DNA of 64,000 bases. Source: Owenia fusiformis (taxonomy: Eukaryota; Annelida; Polychaeta; Sabellida; Oweniidae). The notes beneath the pieces were generated by a model. That model ran no database searches. It had not been told where the DNA came from and was given only the letters and a program-made list of their open reading frames with translations. A program made the translations under genes and the position numbers. The first letter of the stretch is position 1, and every line of letters begins with the position of its first letter. The DNA is taken from the NCBI GenBank assembly GCA_903813345.2, contig CAIIXF020000010.1:4457169-4521168 (forward strand), given 5' to 3'. Shown piece after piece: positions 13,501-25,800 of this stretch.

Positions 13501-15938
13501 TGCAGTTATTATGTCACCACCGTCACCACCAGAAGTGGTGAAATTGTAATACTCTAAAACATTTCTGTGGATGGTGTTCAGAGTCCAGTGGTCGGCATTC
13601 AGAGTTGACAATAGATATCCGAAGGCCATGAGGGAGTGTCATTTATTACAAAGTTTATGACGCAGATTGTTGTTAGAATTTCTATAGCTGGATACCAGGA
13701 AATCTGATATCCTTTTTGAAACAATAGATAGAAGGGATATCCTCATCCTAATAGAAAAAAGGATGTGGAAGTGTTTCAGTCTTCAATAGTTTGCCAATTT
13801 ACAATATTGAATTTGGCTTAAAATGATATTATAATTGTTTGTTTTTACGTAAGCTGTGGAATGGTTTATCTGTTTATTAGAATAATGGTGCAATTATTGT
13901 GACTTATCATATGTACAGGTATGTTGTGATCAATAATATTTTAATTAAGAAAATCATCTTTCATATATAAGTCTATGTCAATATGTTTTTGTAGTAACTG
14001 TGATCTTATTAGAATGTTTGCAGTTGGGTAATTAACAAGGTAGCTATTTTGTTCACTATTATCTTGTTATCTGTAAAGAAATTCTTAATTTTTTCTCTTT
14101 TAACACAATTAAGAGAATTTAGGGTACATTTATCTGAGCATAAATTTTTATAATTGAAATTGCTATTTTGTGTTTTTATCCCTTCGAACGAAGTTCGGAG
14201 GGATATAGGGAACGCCTCCATCCGTCCGTACGTACATCCGTACGTACGTCCGTCCGTCTGTCCGTCCGGGCAATAACTCAAAACCGTTGGCCCGATTTTG
14301 TTCATATTTTGTACAAATATAGCTTATGGGGGTAGAAGTTCTGCTCGAAAGCCGATTTTCAAAATGGCCGCTCATTTCAAAATGACGGCCATTTTAGTGC
14401 CGATTTTACAGTAATTTAGGTGCAATATGTAAAACTGTAATAGCAATATGTTTTAAATGTAAAAAAATTATAAAGGACAATAATAATGCTACAAATGTAG
14501 ATATTTAAGAAGCACATGGCAGCCATCTTGAAAAATGGCGGCCTTTACTCGTCATTTTACGATTTTTGCTGTAACTCAAAAAATAGTGGAGCGATTTTGT
14601 ATATATTTGGTATGTCAATACTATAAGCATTGCACACTGTCCTATGACACTTTTGGTAGAAGGCGGCCATTTTGTAAAAAATTTTGAAAAATGGGCGCGA
14701 TTTGTTCATATTTGGTATGTGAATACTATAAGCATGGCACATTTTCCTATGACACTTTTGGTAGAAGACGACCATTTTGAAAACTGTCTATTTCTAATGA
14801 CACTTTTGGTAGAAGGTGGCCATTTTGAAAAATGGCCGCCATTTTAACGATTTTACTATAACTCGAAAAGTAGTGGAGCGTTTTGTTCATATTTGATATG
14901 TAAATACTTTAAGCATGGCACATTGTCTAATAAAACTTTGGGGAGTAGTCGGCCATTTTGAAAAATGGCCACCATTTTTATGTGTGTTATTTTACAAGTA
15001 CGTGTGCGATTTTTCAAATATTTGAGAGGTGGCTACTTAAAAGCATATTATTTCTTCCTGATGACAACTTGGCTAGTGAGCAACCATTTTGAAAATGGTG
15101 GCCTTTCTGGTGTGTTGTTTTATGATATTTGCTATTCGTTTGTAAAAATGCCAGCCATTTCTGTTCGATGGGATTCGGTACGCTTTGGCGTTGCCGTTGT
15201 TCTGGTTATTATCTATATTAGCCTTAGGTAATTTCCATTGGTCATATCCTATTTTATTTGGTACTGTATTTATTTATGTATATGTTCCTTCACAAATGTA
15301 AATGTTCTTTCAGTAAATGAGACTACAATGTTTGTTCCTGATCCTACAACAGCTGCTATGGAAACAACTGTCAGTCAATCTACTACCCTAGTAACTGGCT
15401 CTGTTACCTTAACAACAACTGAATATGAGTCTACTACCCTAGTAACTGACTCTGTTACTTTAGCAACAACTGAAAATGAGTCTACTACTGTAGTAACTGA
15501 CTCAATTACTTTAGCAACAACTGAAGATGAATCTAGTACCCTAGCAACAGACTCTGTGACTATAGCAACAACAACTGAAGGTAAGTCTTCTACCACAACA
15601 ACAACAAGCATAGATGTCACATCTGAAAGTACATAAAGCATGAGATTATTAAGGCTTGTAGCCAAGTGTCAAAAACTTTATGATTTGAAGAGATTAGTTC
15701 TACTGATCGTTTGAATTTGTGTTTACTTTATGGGCCATATTAGGTCTTTGATTCCTGATTGTTGCCCATTTGTTTTTACTTTTCTTTTGATTTTGATTCT
15801 TTTGATTTTGACACTCTTTATTTCTTGTGCTTCCTCTAAAGGCCATAAAGATATTTTATGTCCATTGTTACAACACGACTGTACTTGTTAAGATTAACAT
15901 TGTTTGCAGAGAACTCAGCTGTATCAGGGTGTAAGTAA
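7505..15938 (+). CDS. Copy A: predicted secreted paralogue of an unnamed receptor-like family, 229 aa
   Basis: Five exons: 7,505-7,580; 9,777-9,938; 13,298-13,453; 15,314-15,580; 15,910-15,938 (stop TAA). All introns are GT-AG and phase 1, and the frame closes. Exon 1 encodes a signal peptide (hydrophobic YVILLIPCVLSG). Exons 2 and 3 (residues 26-131) form an extracellular domain with landmarks FPGVCIEV, GDVYIFHSMHND, KYLYFHEYG, YWMIGNTLG, NPED and NVTC, with N-glycosylation sequons. Exon 4 is a Thr/Ser-rich stalk with four 17-residue repeats. Exon 5 matches the start of copy B exon 5 (ENSAVSG versus ENATEPG) but stops after nine residues, so the transmembrane helix and tail are missing. If the exon 4 donor is not used, the frame instead stops at 15,634-15,636 (238 aa, also without a helix). 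AATAAA lies at 16,006. I do not recognise the domain by name. Function unknown; probably a soluble extracellular glycoprotein. Confidence 0.75.
8160..9770. other. Intron 1 of copy A, repeat fragments only
   Basis: AT-rich intron. Around 9,030-9,115 is a fragment of the GTGGATGGTGTTCGG / CAGCATCTGTAAC family also seen at 13,507-13,620, 24,440-24,530 and 36,745-36,870. At about 9,474-9,660 is a repeat containing CTCACCAAGTTTGAG and CTGTCTGTCC. No exon beyond those of copy A was found. Confidence 0.45.
10351..10695. mobile_element. MITE with TAGTACCCCAGA inverted ends
   Basis: The element runs from TAGTACCCCAGA (10,351) to its exact reverse complement TCTGGGGTACTA (ending 10,695). The inverted similarity continues inward, with TTTGAGAA and CTATCCTTTCT on the left matching AGAAAGGATAG and TTCTCAAA on the right. 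A short internal palindrome, AGGAGGCCC..GGGCCTCCT, sits at about 10,602-10,629. No ORF. It lies in intron 2 of copy A. Confidence 0.75.
11380..12395 (+). mobile_element. Degenerate mariner/Tc1-like transposon with broken helix-turn-helix transposase N-terminus
   Basis: At about 11,705-12,005 the plus strand reads, with several stops, a helix-turn-helix-like transposase start. Visible pieces include WPNFILHLDSQPRKTYATMN, RSTIMRWQKRFKRD and KHGRQK, the pattern of mariner-type DNA-binding domains. Inverted sequences flank it: GGGTAGGGGTGGGCGGGGCA near 11,530 faces its complement near 12,210-12,235, and TCTAACTTT near 11,392 faces AAAGTTAGAG near 12,348. No catalytic domain is visible. A decayed element inside intron 2 of copy A; its ends are approximate. 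Confidence 0.5.
13030..13297. repeat. 53-bp minisatellite that contains the copy A exon 3 splice acceptor
   Basis: A 53-bp unit (TTCACTTGAATTGTGTTGCG, then TTTGTTTCAAATGATGATAC, then TTATCTTTTGTTG) starts at 13,081, 13,134, 13,187 and 13,240, with a partial unit before. The last unit runs directly into the acceptor TTTTGTTGGTCAG of exon 3 (exon begins 13,298). Earlier units end in TTGTTGTTCACTTG at the equivalent point, so each resembles a mutated copy of the 3' splice region. Copy B has a single, non-repeated version before its exon 3. Confidence 0.85.
14170..15130. repeat. Dispersed repeat with CCGTCCGTACGT block and GGCGGCCATTTTG tandem units
   Basis: The region starts with a CATCCGTCCGTACGTACATC / CGTCCGTCTGTCCGTCC block followed by CAATAACTCAAAACCG. 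Then come four to five degenerate units containing TTCATATTTGGTATGT, TATAAGCATGGCAC, ACACTTTTGGTAGAAG and GGCCATTTTGAAAAATGG. A related copy with the CTGTCCGTCCGTCTGTCC block lies at about 50,960-51,530 in CCDC15 intron 2. The ORFs across this region are repeats, not genes. It occupies intron 3 of copy A. Confidence 0.75.
15376..15580 (+). repeat. 51-bp coding repeat (four units) in copy A exon 4
   Basis: Four in-frame units of 51 bp (15,376-15,426; 15,427-15,477; 15,478-15,528; 15,529-15,580, the last with an extra triplet) encode 17-residue Thr/Ser-rich repeats of the type ESTTLVTDSVTLATTEN. Copy B has about one equivalent unit. This is an O-glycosylation-prone stalk that expanded in copy A, or contracted in copy B. 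Confidence 0.85.
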
Positions 15939-16005
15939 TGTCACTTCATTTTAAGCTGATTTGTGAGATCGGAAGGAGGATTAAGTGGTAAAGCCAAAGA
16001 AGCCA

Positions 16006-16011
16006 AATAAA
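16006..16011 (+). terminator. Candidate polyadenylation signal of copy A
   Basis: AATAAA about 70 bp downstream of the exon 5 stop codon at 15,936-15,938. Supports copy A ending here as its own transcript, but not decisive alone. Confidence 0.4.
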
Positions 16012-16159
16012 TGTGGGTTGAATGGAGTGTTAGACATTGTTTCCTTGTGCTATACATGTACATCATTTCGCAACTTTCATTTTTTCAGAACTTTTTGAAA
16101 TTCCCCATAGGACTGATAATTATTTTCAGAAGTGATTTGTCTCAAGTAATTCCAAATGA

Positions 16160-16803
16160 CAGTATATAAATAATGCATGTCAAATACACAGACAGGTCGA
16201 TTAATAGGACTAAATTAACAATGAACCAGCATATAAATCAAACACAAAATACAAAGTAATGTGTCTGTAACAGAATTCTATAGTTAATAGACGTAGCAAT
16301 TGCAAGTTTTAACTGTTGTTTAGTGGTTTTCAAATGTTGCGATTGGTGTGTTCTGAGTCACGAGAGAATCAATATAGACGAGAAATAGACGCAGACTGCC
16401 GCTAATTCACATTCAAATCAGCACTTCCTGAAGACGACATTGAGAGTGAGAAGAACACAAGTGCAAAAGTCAATATTTATATCAACAAAAATAACTTTCA
16501 TTGACAGCTTAATAAGTATTGGATAACACTTTCAGAAATACATCATTCTCTAGGAAGTAGTGCCAGAGTGAGACTATTGGATCACTGAGTATAACTTGAA
16601 ATGTATAAGACATAGGTTTCCATACATTCTAACTATCCATATATAGCGCACCATCGATATTGGATTTGTGACAGCCTGAAGTGTCTTAAATACAAAGAAA
16701 CTGGCAATTAGGAAGGAAAACTTTTTTAACATGAATAGCTCAGTTAAGCAATTAATTAATAGATGATTAACACTGCAGAACAGTTAAAACAACATTTGTG
16801 AAA
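16160..16803 (+). promoter_or_regulatory. Duplicated upstream region of copy B (paralogous to 6,180-7,504)
   Basis: Words shared in order with the region upstream of copy A include GTCAATATTTA, ATCAACAAAAA, TAACTTTCATTGA, CAGCTTA.TAAGTAT, GGATAACACTTTCA and TATAACTTG. The 5' flank was therefore included in the tandem duplication, so each copy probably has its own promoter. The conserved 16,440-16,610 block is the best candidate for shared regulatory sequence. Confidence 0.5.
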
Positions 16804-19800
16804 ATGTTAAGGGAAGTTACACGATGGAGTAAATACCTCAAATACTTTATACTACTGATTCCATGTGTTTTGTCTGGTAGGTTTGAAAGTTTTTAACCTC
16901 TCAGACACATATCTAAAATAAGATAAAATGTAGTACTGCATATCTAAAAATTTAAATCCTGTTGTTATATATAGAGATTATCCTATATGAGGTTCAGGAT
17001 ATTTTGATTATACCAAGGTCAATATAATATATCTGCCTTGGGGCTGTAGGTCCCTAAGGTAGGTATACTATATTGGCCAAGGTATAATTCCAATATCCTG
17101 AACTGGTGATGAAAAATATAAGTTTTTACAAACCTGCTTTATGTACCTGTAACATGTCCAAGTATGGGATAAATATGATATGATATGATATGATATAATA
17201 CTAATATGATATAATACAAAATAATATAATGTAAATTAATACAATTTTTATGTCATCACCACCAGTGGCGGTTGGTGGTTGGCGATCGGCGTCTTTAACA
17301 AATTCTTACAACTTAAAAAGGTCAAAAAGGTATTTTTTCAACTTGCTTCAAATTGTCCAATTTCTTTTTTCAAAATCATCTACAAGTTCTCAAAAGTTCA
17401 AATCTGGCTATAGGTTTGACCTTAAATGACATTCTCAAGGGGTCAAAAAAGATTTGACCTTCTCAAGGTCAAAAGGGTCTTTTTTCATCTTTCTTCAAAT
17501 TGACCAATTCTTTTTCAAAATCATCTACAAGTTCTTAGAAGTTCAAATCTGACTTTAGATTTGAGATATCACCTTCAATGACCTTCTCAGGGTAAAAAAA
17601 TGTCTTTTTCAACTTGCTTCAAATTGACCAATTTATTTTCCAAAATCATCTAAAAGTTCTCAGAAATTCAAATCTTACTTAAAGATTGAACTCATAATAT
17701 CGTGAGCAAGTAGGAGGTGACATTTTGTCATGTTAATGCCTTGTCATAAATTTGTTATAATTCTAATGACTCATATTTATAAGATCTCAGTATTCAAGAG
17801 TCATTGTGTAACCATAGAAATTTGTTACAAAAATCTGTAATTGAGGGAGTTATTTGGGCAACAGAATAAAAACAGTTAACATTGATCTTATAAATAAATA
17901 TCATTATATTAATCTTATTTGAATAAATAAAAGTTAAATACAATGTACAGTACAATCTATTGCACACTCAGAAACTTTTTTCACTTAAAGTGAGAACTAA
18001 AACATTTACATCAGATGTATTCTATATTGTTTGTTTAATTTAATTAAAGAGGAATGTTGTGATAGAAAAGCACAACCAAGACCCCCTGGACTTTTTTATA
18101 TGTTTTGCTTACCACTTATTCAGCTATTTACTTACCAGAACAAAGAATCCAAAAACTGCCATTTTATGTGCTAATTTTGCGATTTTGCTGACTGGCCGAA
18201 TTATTTTCATTGATATTAATTATCTGGAAGTTGAATATACCAATGCGATCCATATGTTATCTGATTGGTCATTAAATTTGTTGATCAGTATGGAATAAAT
18301 GGCAGTTCTGAAAAATTCTAAAAGAAATTAAAAACCGCCTTTGAATCTGATTGACTGCATGGCTCAATAGGCATGTGTCTAGTTTGCCGACGCTCGTGTG
18401 CTGGTGTCACTTGACACTTGTCACTTGGGTTTTCCCTTGATTGCCGCGATCGAATTCAATTGTGTTCAATTCTGACAGTTGGTTGTTCTGTTGATTTTCT
18501 CAATATATTGGGAATACTGTATACCATAAATTGGTCTCAAGATATATCTAAGGTATGTAAGATATTTTATAAGCAATTATAATGGGACATCACTGATTGT
18601 CCGTAAGAGAAACCTATGGAATACTGTATCTTTAACAATTTCTCATTTTAACACAATAAAAGAGTCAATACTTACTATTTCTACTGAAAACAACCTGCTC
18701 TTTCTTCACATGATTGAACTTATAATTAAAGAAAAACCTGGGAAATCACATTAAATCATTAGACTCATTCCTTTGACACCTTTTCAATAAATAAAGAAAA
18801 TCTTGGAGAGGTTTAATAAAAGGAGACTTGGTTAACAGGGCAGTTTCTATTTGATCTAGGGACCTGTAATTTCCTGTACTGTATGTCTTGTCTAATTGGA
18901 TTTAAGCCACGGCCCAGATATGAGATTTACGTCTTTATGTTTAAGCCAGGCCCATAGCCAGGGGGTTTCGATAGATTCAAGCTCATGCAGTTTTTCACCA
19001 TTCTGAGGACTTTTTAAGTGATTTTGACCATTTTTGAAAAAAAATTGTCAAAAGTTAACCCCCCTGGAATTTTTAAGAAGTCAACTTGGCAAAGCTGGCT
19101 ATGGGCCTGTATGGCCAGTCATTTTAACATGTTTTGCAATAGTGTTTCCCTGGAGGGTCATTGTGTCATCCATAGCCAGTACGATCCCTCACAAGTTAGA
19201 TAAAGAGAGACTCTGTTAAATCAGAATGCTGGGGATGTTTTAATTCAAATCAGCGAGAATCACGAAGCGATTAACTTAACAGTAAACACTCCAATGGTTA
19301 GGAAATGACAGCAAATCAGCAGTTTCATTCAAATTGACTGATCGCCCAATGATTTTTTTCATGAGCATGAGCTACATTAGGTTGTTTCATGTCATCAATC
19401 ATGCCGATTATGTTGACTGAATCCATTAGTATTTCAGATTGTGATAAATAGCAGAAAATGTAGCACAAATTCAGGATAAAACCATACGGTAGCGAGGTGT
19501 ATAACTAATGTAATAAGAATCATGATTTTTGCTTCTTATTGAAGAACGTTTTCAATTATTCTGTGATACATTAGTAGTTCATAATAGTGACATTTCGTGA
19601 TATTAAACGTGATACTTTAATGGAACATGAAGCAATATTGATAAAGATATGTGTACTGAGTCTGAATTTTGAGAATGTCAACATTCTTGAGGTGGCGACA
19701 AACTTACAAAATATCCCAACAGGCAAATCATGATCACAAAGCAATCTATTTGGTCTCATCACAAAGAACAATTATTTAATTTTTCTGGATATTCAAGATC

Positions 19801-22800
19801 ATTAGAGACGTAGATAGATCAAAAATATTTTGATTAATTTATTGAAAATAAGGTTTAATGTCGTCAAGGACTCAGTGGAAATATTTCTTTATCTTTGTAA
19901 TTTCATTCTCTTGGAATGAGATTGATTAAATGAATAGATTTGTATTTGCAGCCAGTTTCCCTGGAGTGTGCATTGAGGTGCTTGTGGAAGTGCCTCCGGG
20001 TATTGCTATATCTGGCTTCATTGGGGACGTGTACATATTCCACTCTATGCACAATGACAAGCCAGCTGTCTTCTCCAGTGCAAAGGACAAATACCTCTAC
20101 TTCCATGAGTATGGTACGTACCAATATTTATCTATGCATGTTTGTTTGTTTGTTTTTTGTCTGTTTAGGCAAAATGCAAGGTGTAATGGGTTATCAATTA
20201 ACAAATACCATAGAATAGCGTGACGGAAAAAGTGCCTACATACCCAAAAGTCAAGTTACCATAGTAACCATTTTTTGGTGAGCTTAATTAGAGATGCAAA
20301 TTATTTTTAGGCTAATTGTTTAAAACAGTGTCATAACAACCTCATTTCACCCATTGCCTATCAGCCATTAGTAGCCTATGGTAGGCACTATTTGGCATTC
20401 AAGAATCTCCTCACCAATGCATCATACAAATGCAAAATATTGATACAGTAAAACATATGTAAGTGTAACACCTTTGGAATCTCAAAATAGTGTTCCATTG
20501 GGGGGGGGGTGTTTCACATACAAAGGTTACATTAAATTAATTGATAGTAATTGATAATAGGACTTTGAAAAGTGTTCCACCTGAGATGTTACACTTACAG
20601 GGTTGTTACACTTAAAGAGGTGGTTCAATTAAAGAAGTTTTTCACTTATAATACAGTTCCATTTAATAGGTGTTTTATTTATAATGCTGTTCCATTTCTA
20701 GAGGTGTTCCACTAATAGAGGTGTTTCACTTATAGAGGTGTTCCACTAATAGAGGTGTTCATCTTATAGAGGTGTTCCTCTCATCGAGGTGTTCCATTTA
20801 TAGAGGTGTTCCACTAATATAGGTGTTCATCTTATAGAGGTGTTCCTCTCATCGAGGTGTTCCATTTATAGAGATGTTCCACTAATATAGGTGTTCATCT
20901 TATAGAGGTGTTCCTCTCATCGAGGTGTTCCATTTATAGAGGTGTTCCACTCATAGAGGTGTTCAACTTATGGAGGTGTTTCACTTATAGAGGTGTTCAA
21001 CTTATGGAGGTGTTTCACTTATAGAGGTGTTTCACTTATAGAGGTGTTCCACTAATAGAGGTGTGCATCTTATAGAGGTGTTCAACTTATGGAGGTGTTT
21101 CACTTATAGAGGTGTTCAACTTAAAAATGTGTCATTGTATTGATATGAACATGTGAGACATATCCAGGCAGCAATTGTCGATGATGTAATGTATATTGTA
21201 AGATCAATTATATCTGATCTCCTTCACTTGAGAAGAATGAGATATTGTATTTATTGCATCATGTCTCACCAGGCCCTAGGTCGATCCCTCTACTTAGAGA
21301 ATATAATATGTTATTGCATTGTATTAGCATATGCTCTCTAAAATCATAAGCACTTTGCCCTTTATTGTGGTGTTTGTTTGAATTTATTTTTGTTGAATTA
21401 TGAGACATTGCTGAGAGACTGAGGGAATTGATCAGTTGCAAGCTTAAACCCGCTATTTTGAGATATAAGAGTCCCTCATTTTATCTTATGATCGAGTTGT
21501 GTTTTCCAAGAGATAGTACAGGCTATGGGTTACACAATAATGTAATACAGTGAGTACTCCAAAGAATGTCATTTTCTATGTTACAATACTTGACTATTTA
21601 TGAAGTTATGTTAAAAAGCATTTGTTTGATATCAAAACAAACGTGCTGTCATGAAAGTAGGATTCAAGAGCACTTATGCATTAATGTTCCTCGGTGCAGT
21701 TTGATACTTACAACTTTATGTTAGAAAATAGGTCCATCGATTAATTATTCTGAAAATCTGGCGTTTCAAGGAGAGACTTAGTTTCTCCTTTAGGAGATGG
21801 TAGACCCAACAAAAAAAATTAAAGAAAGTACCACATACTGTGTTTAATTTTAGTTTGTAATATTGACTAAAAAAGATTGAAATTGAATTGAATTGAATGG
21901 AAGAGGTATGAGTACATACAGTGAAACCTGTATGACAGAACAATACTGTTTAGATTGAATGGAAGAGGTATGAGTACATACAGTGAAACCTATCTGACAG
22001 AACAATACTGTTTAGGATTGCCTCTCAATATAGATTTATTTTCAAAGAACTTAGTTTCATTGACTAACATGTTAATTAACCATCTATGTACAAGAACAGT
22101 ACTTGTCTCAAAGAACAATACTGACCAGTATGTTTACAATATAATGATTTATCTGCATATAACATAATGCTAAATCATGTCAAAAATTTACAACTGCATT
22201 AAATTTCAACTTTCCACAGCAAACACTCAGATGCTGAAGTTTGTCAAATCATGTAGATTATTTGACCTAACCTCTTTGTGACATTGCTATAATGTTAAAA
22301 TGTGTTTTTACAATATCCTAGTATTATGATATTGATGTTAATGCAATGGATACGCAATCATTTGATATCATCCTCCAGGGGCGGATCTGGGAAAAGATTT
22401 TGTGCCCCAAAAATTCCAAAGTGGGCCCATTTTTGAAATTATGAGGCCCGTTTCCTTCAAAATTTGGTCTGAAATTGAAAAGTATGGCCTATAAAGGCCC
22501 ATTTATGACCAAAAAGGCCCACCAATTCTTTTTTTGGGCCCACCCAAGGGGTGGGGGCAAGCCCCCAGATCCGCTAGTGTCCTCTTTTTCAGTAAACACA
22601 TTTTTTGTGTTAAATGCAGAATGACTCTCTGACTACATGAAAATAGTCATTGTAATTTAAACAGATGGAATGAGTTGTCTGGGTTGCCCATGGACATTGT
22701 TATAAAACATATGAAATAGATTGTTTGGGTTGCCCTTGGTCATTGTAATAAAAAAGATGGAATAAAGTGTCTGGAGTTGATTGTTTATACATTTTTATTC

Positions 22801-25800
22801 AATTAATCGTGTTGATTATTATTTTGTGTATGAATAATGGTGATTACTTGTCTCAGAGAAATGATAATAGATAATTAAATGTCTCTGTAATGATATCCCA
22901 TTCCAATAGTTTCTTCGCAGATTGTGAATGAAAAATTGTATGTGTCAATAACCGGAGAAGTCTGGAATTATTAAGCTGTTTATGCATTAATATTATTTTT
23001 GCAATTTCCATTTAACAAAATGTTGGCTGATGAATGTTGAGAGTAGGATAATATTTTGAGTCATTCGTAATTCCAAAATGTTCACTTATTTGACAAAAGC
23101 GATTAAAAATACTGTAATAACCATTAAACCATGAACACATAAAATACAATCTCTATTATATGTACTGGTATATTATTTTGCATGTACATTTTGTTTGCAT
23201 CCATAAAATTTGACAAAAATCTATTATTTTATTGGTCAGGTTACTGGATGATTGGGAACACACTTGGAGCTAACAGTGCATTTGTCACAGTGGCCAGTAG
23301 AGTAGTGAACCCAGAGGATGTGAAGCTGACTAAAAATTGGACCTACTGGGGAAATAGCCAGTGGAATGAAGAGCCAAGAATAAACATCACTTGCTGTGAG
23401 TAAAAGCGTTTCTTGCACAATTGACATGGAATTTTGATTATTTTATCGAAATGGTAGAAGAGTGAACAAGGGGGTCTGGAGGCGATGTGGGTGGTAATTT
23501 TATTCACCTATGATCTCAATCTATCATATATCTGATTTATATTACGTTTTATATTATATTGTATAATAAAGGTAAATCCATATCCTTACAGAACCATAAG
23601 ACTGACTTCAAAAAGCTTCAAAAGTTCGACACTTTGTAACATTGATTTTGGCACAACATGGTTTTCCTCATTATTTATTTTTACGTCAGAAGAAGGTTTT
23701 GAAGCTTTTGAACTTAAATAATTGTTCAATAATTCCCCAACCCTTTGTGTTTATGTAGTGATCAATAACACTTAGATTGAAAGTATTCCTTAATAATTGA
23801 TAACCAAATCTATGTCAGTATGGTTTTGTTACATCAATGTTCCAATACAGACTTTTTGTGCATCTATGATACACCTGGGGGGTTCATTGTATAAAAACCT
23901 AGTCTACTCGGCGAAAATGATTTGTCTATGTCTGTCTCATGTATCTAAAAATGAATTTCAATGAAATACCTCATTTTTCATATATATCCTTACACTGTCC
24001 AGATACTACCAAGTGAGCCACAAAATGTGGTACATTTATTTTATCTTAAATTATGATTAATTTTGCAGCTTATACTCTTGTCTAAAATATTTTTGAATTT
24101 AAGTTTTTCATTGATTTTATCTAATTAGTTGTTATCTAAAACTTCATAAGAGTAAATGTTCTTCCAGTAAATGAGACTATAGTATTCGTTCCTGATCCGA
24201 CAACAGCTGCTATGGAAACAACTGTTAGTCAATCTGCTACCCTAGCAACTGAGTCTGTTACCTTAGCAACTGAAGATGTGACTACTACAGAGTCTACAAC
24301 AACAATGATAACTATAGATGTCACACCTGATTTACAAGGTAAATTGAGTGTTATTGAGTTATATACATGTACATGTACCTTGAGGTCTAAAAATTAATCA
24401 ATGATAAAGTGTATATCATTTTTAGTGCACATCGGTGAGCTATTGTTATTTTGTTATGTAACCACCAGAAAAGTAAGTCTCCATCTTTTTGTGGATGGTG
24501 TTTGGCATTCAGCATCTATAACTAATAATTACAACTTCCAATAATTAAGCCAGTACTGTTTAGACTGACTTCAAATTTTTACTGTCAACATTTGTATACA
24601 TGTTGACTGTATACATGCGTTTCAACACATTTCTGCCAATATCTGTTACCATTGCAACAAATAAGTGAAGTGTAACATTTTGTGACCATTTGCAATAATT
24701 TTAAGAAGTAGCGTTCACATGGACCTGAAATTTTTATTGGCAACACACATAGACATATTATGACTTTTAACATATTTTTGACAGTTTCAGTTACCATGGC
24801 AATGAATATATGTTACCATGGAAACAGATTATTTTGTGTGACTACTAGGGTGCCCAATTGTATTGTTGCAGTTTTGTAACCATTTGCAATAACAAGCTTG
24901 GTGAGGACATGTATCATGTTAATGCCTTGTTAATATTTGAATATTGTATTCCAACATGCGACTTGATTTCAGAAAATGCAACTGAACCAGGGTATAAGAG
25001 AGCTAAGAGAATAGTTTGGGAGCCATCCGAAGCAGAGGGAGCAGATGCTATGGGTAGCATGTGGCTTATCCTGGTCATCTGTGCTATAATAGGTAGGGTG
25101 CTATGTGGCTTGTCATCATGTACTGTATAGATGTCCCATTTTGTAATTCTAATGGAATAGGACATTTCTACATTTCAGGTCTTCACTAATTTCATTATTG
25201 AATCATATGTCTCAATGTTTTCTGAAAATAAAATTAGGATTATAAGACAAACATTGTCATTTTTAAGATCTTATTCATATGTGTACTTATGTATATACGT
25301 GTCCAAAGGGGTTCCACTCATCCCAAAAACTATTACTTCAAAATCGATAGTACAGTATATATTTGTGAAACCTGATCTGAATTTCATGTGAATGTATGTA
25401 CGTTCCAGGGATTGTCTTATTAGATGTTGGCAAGCTAACAAAACACTTGAAGAGAGCTTACAAAAATATCAAATTTGGATGTGATAAAAATTCTGTTGAA
25501 AGGCATAAAGGTCCAGCTTCTGTGCTGTGTAGTGACCAGCCTGTCCATCATATACCATCACCATATATAGAAACAGAACAGATCCATGACACACCAAGTG
25601 TAAGTGGTGACTCACCACATAAAAATTCTGAATTCAAAGACACACCACTAGGTAACTCTCCTAGTAAGTACATTACCTACAAGACACCGCCAGATTCACC
25701 TAATATGGATACAATTAATGAACTGTCCGAGGAACAGGTAGATGCAGAAAGGAGATTATCCAAACTCTCATTGACTTCTTTATGCAAGGATATAACTAAC

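Noticed and set aside
14009-14375. Arg/Thr/Gly-rich minus-strand ORFs over the CCGTCCGTACGT block
   Set aside because: Produced by the simple-sequence part of a dispersed repeat.
15375-15665. Minus-strand 96-aa ORF opposite copy A exon 4
   Set aside because: Shadow of the Thr-rich repeat coding strand; no splice context or homology.
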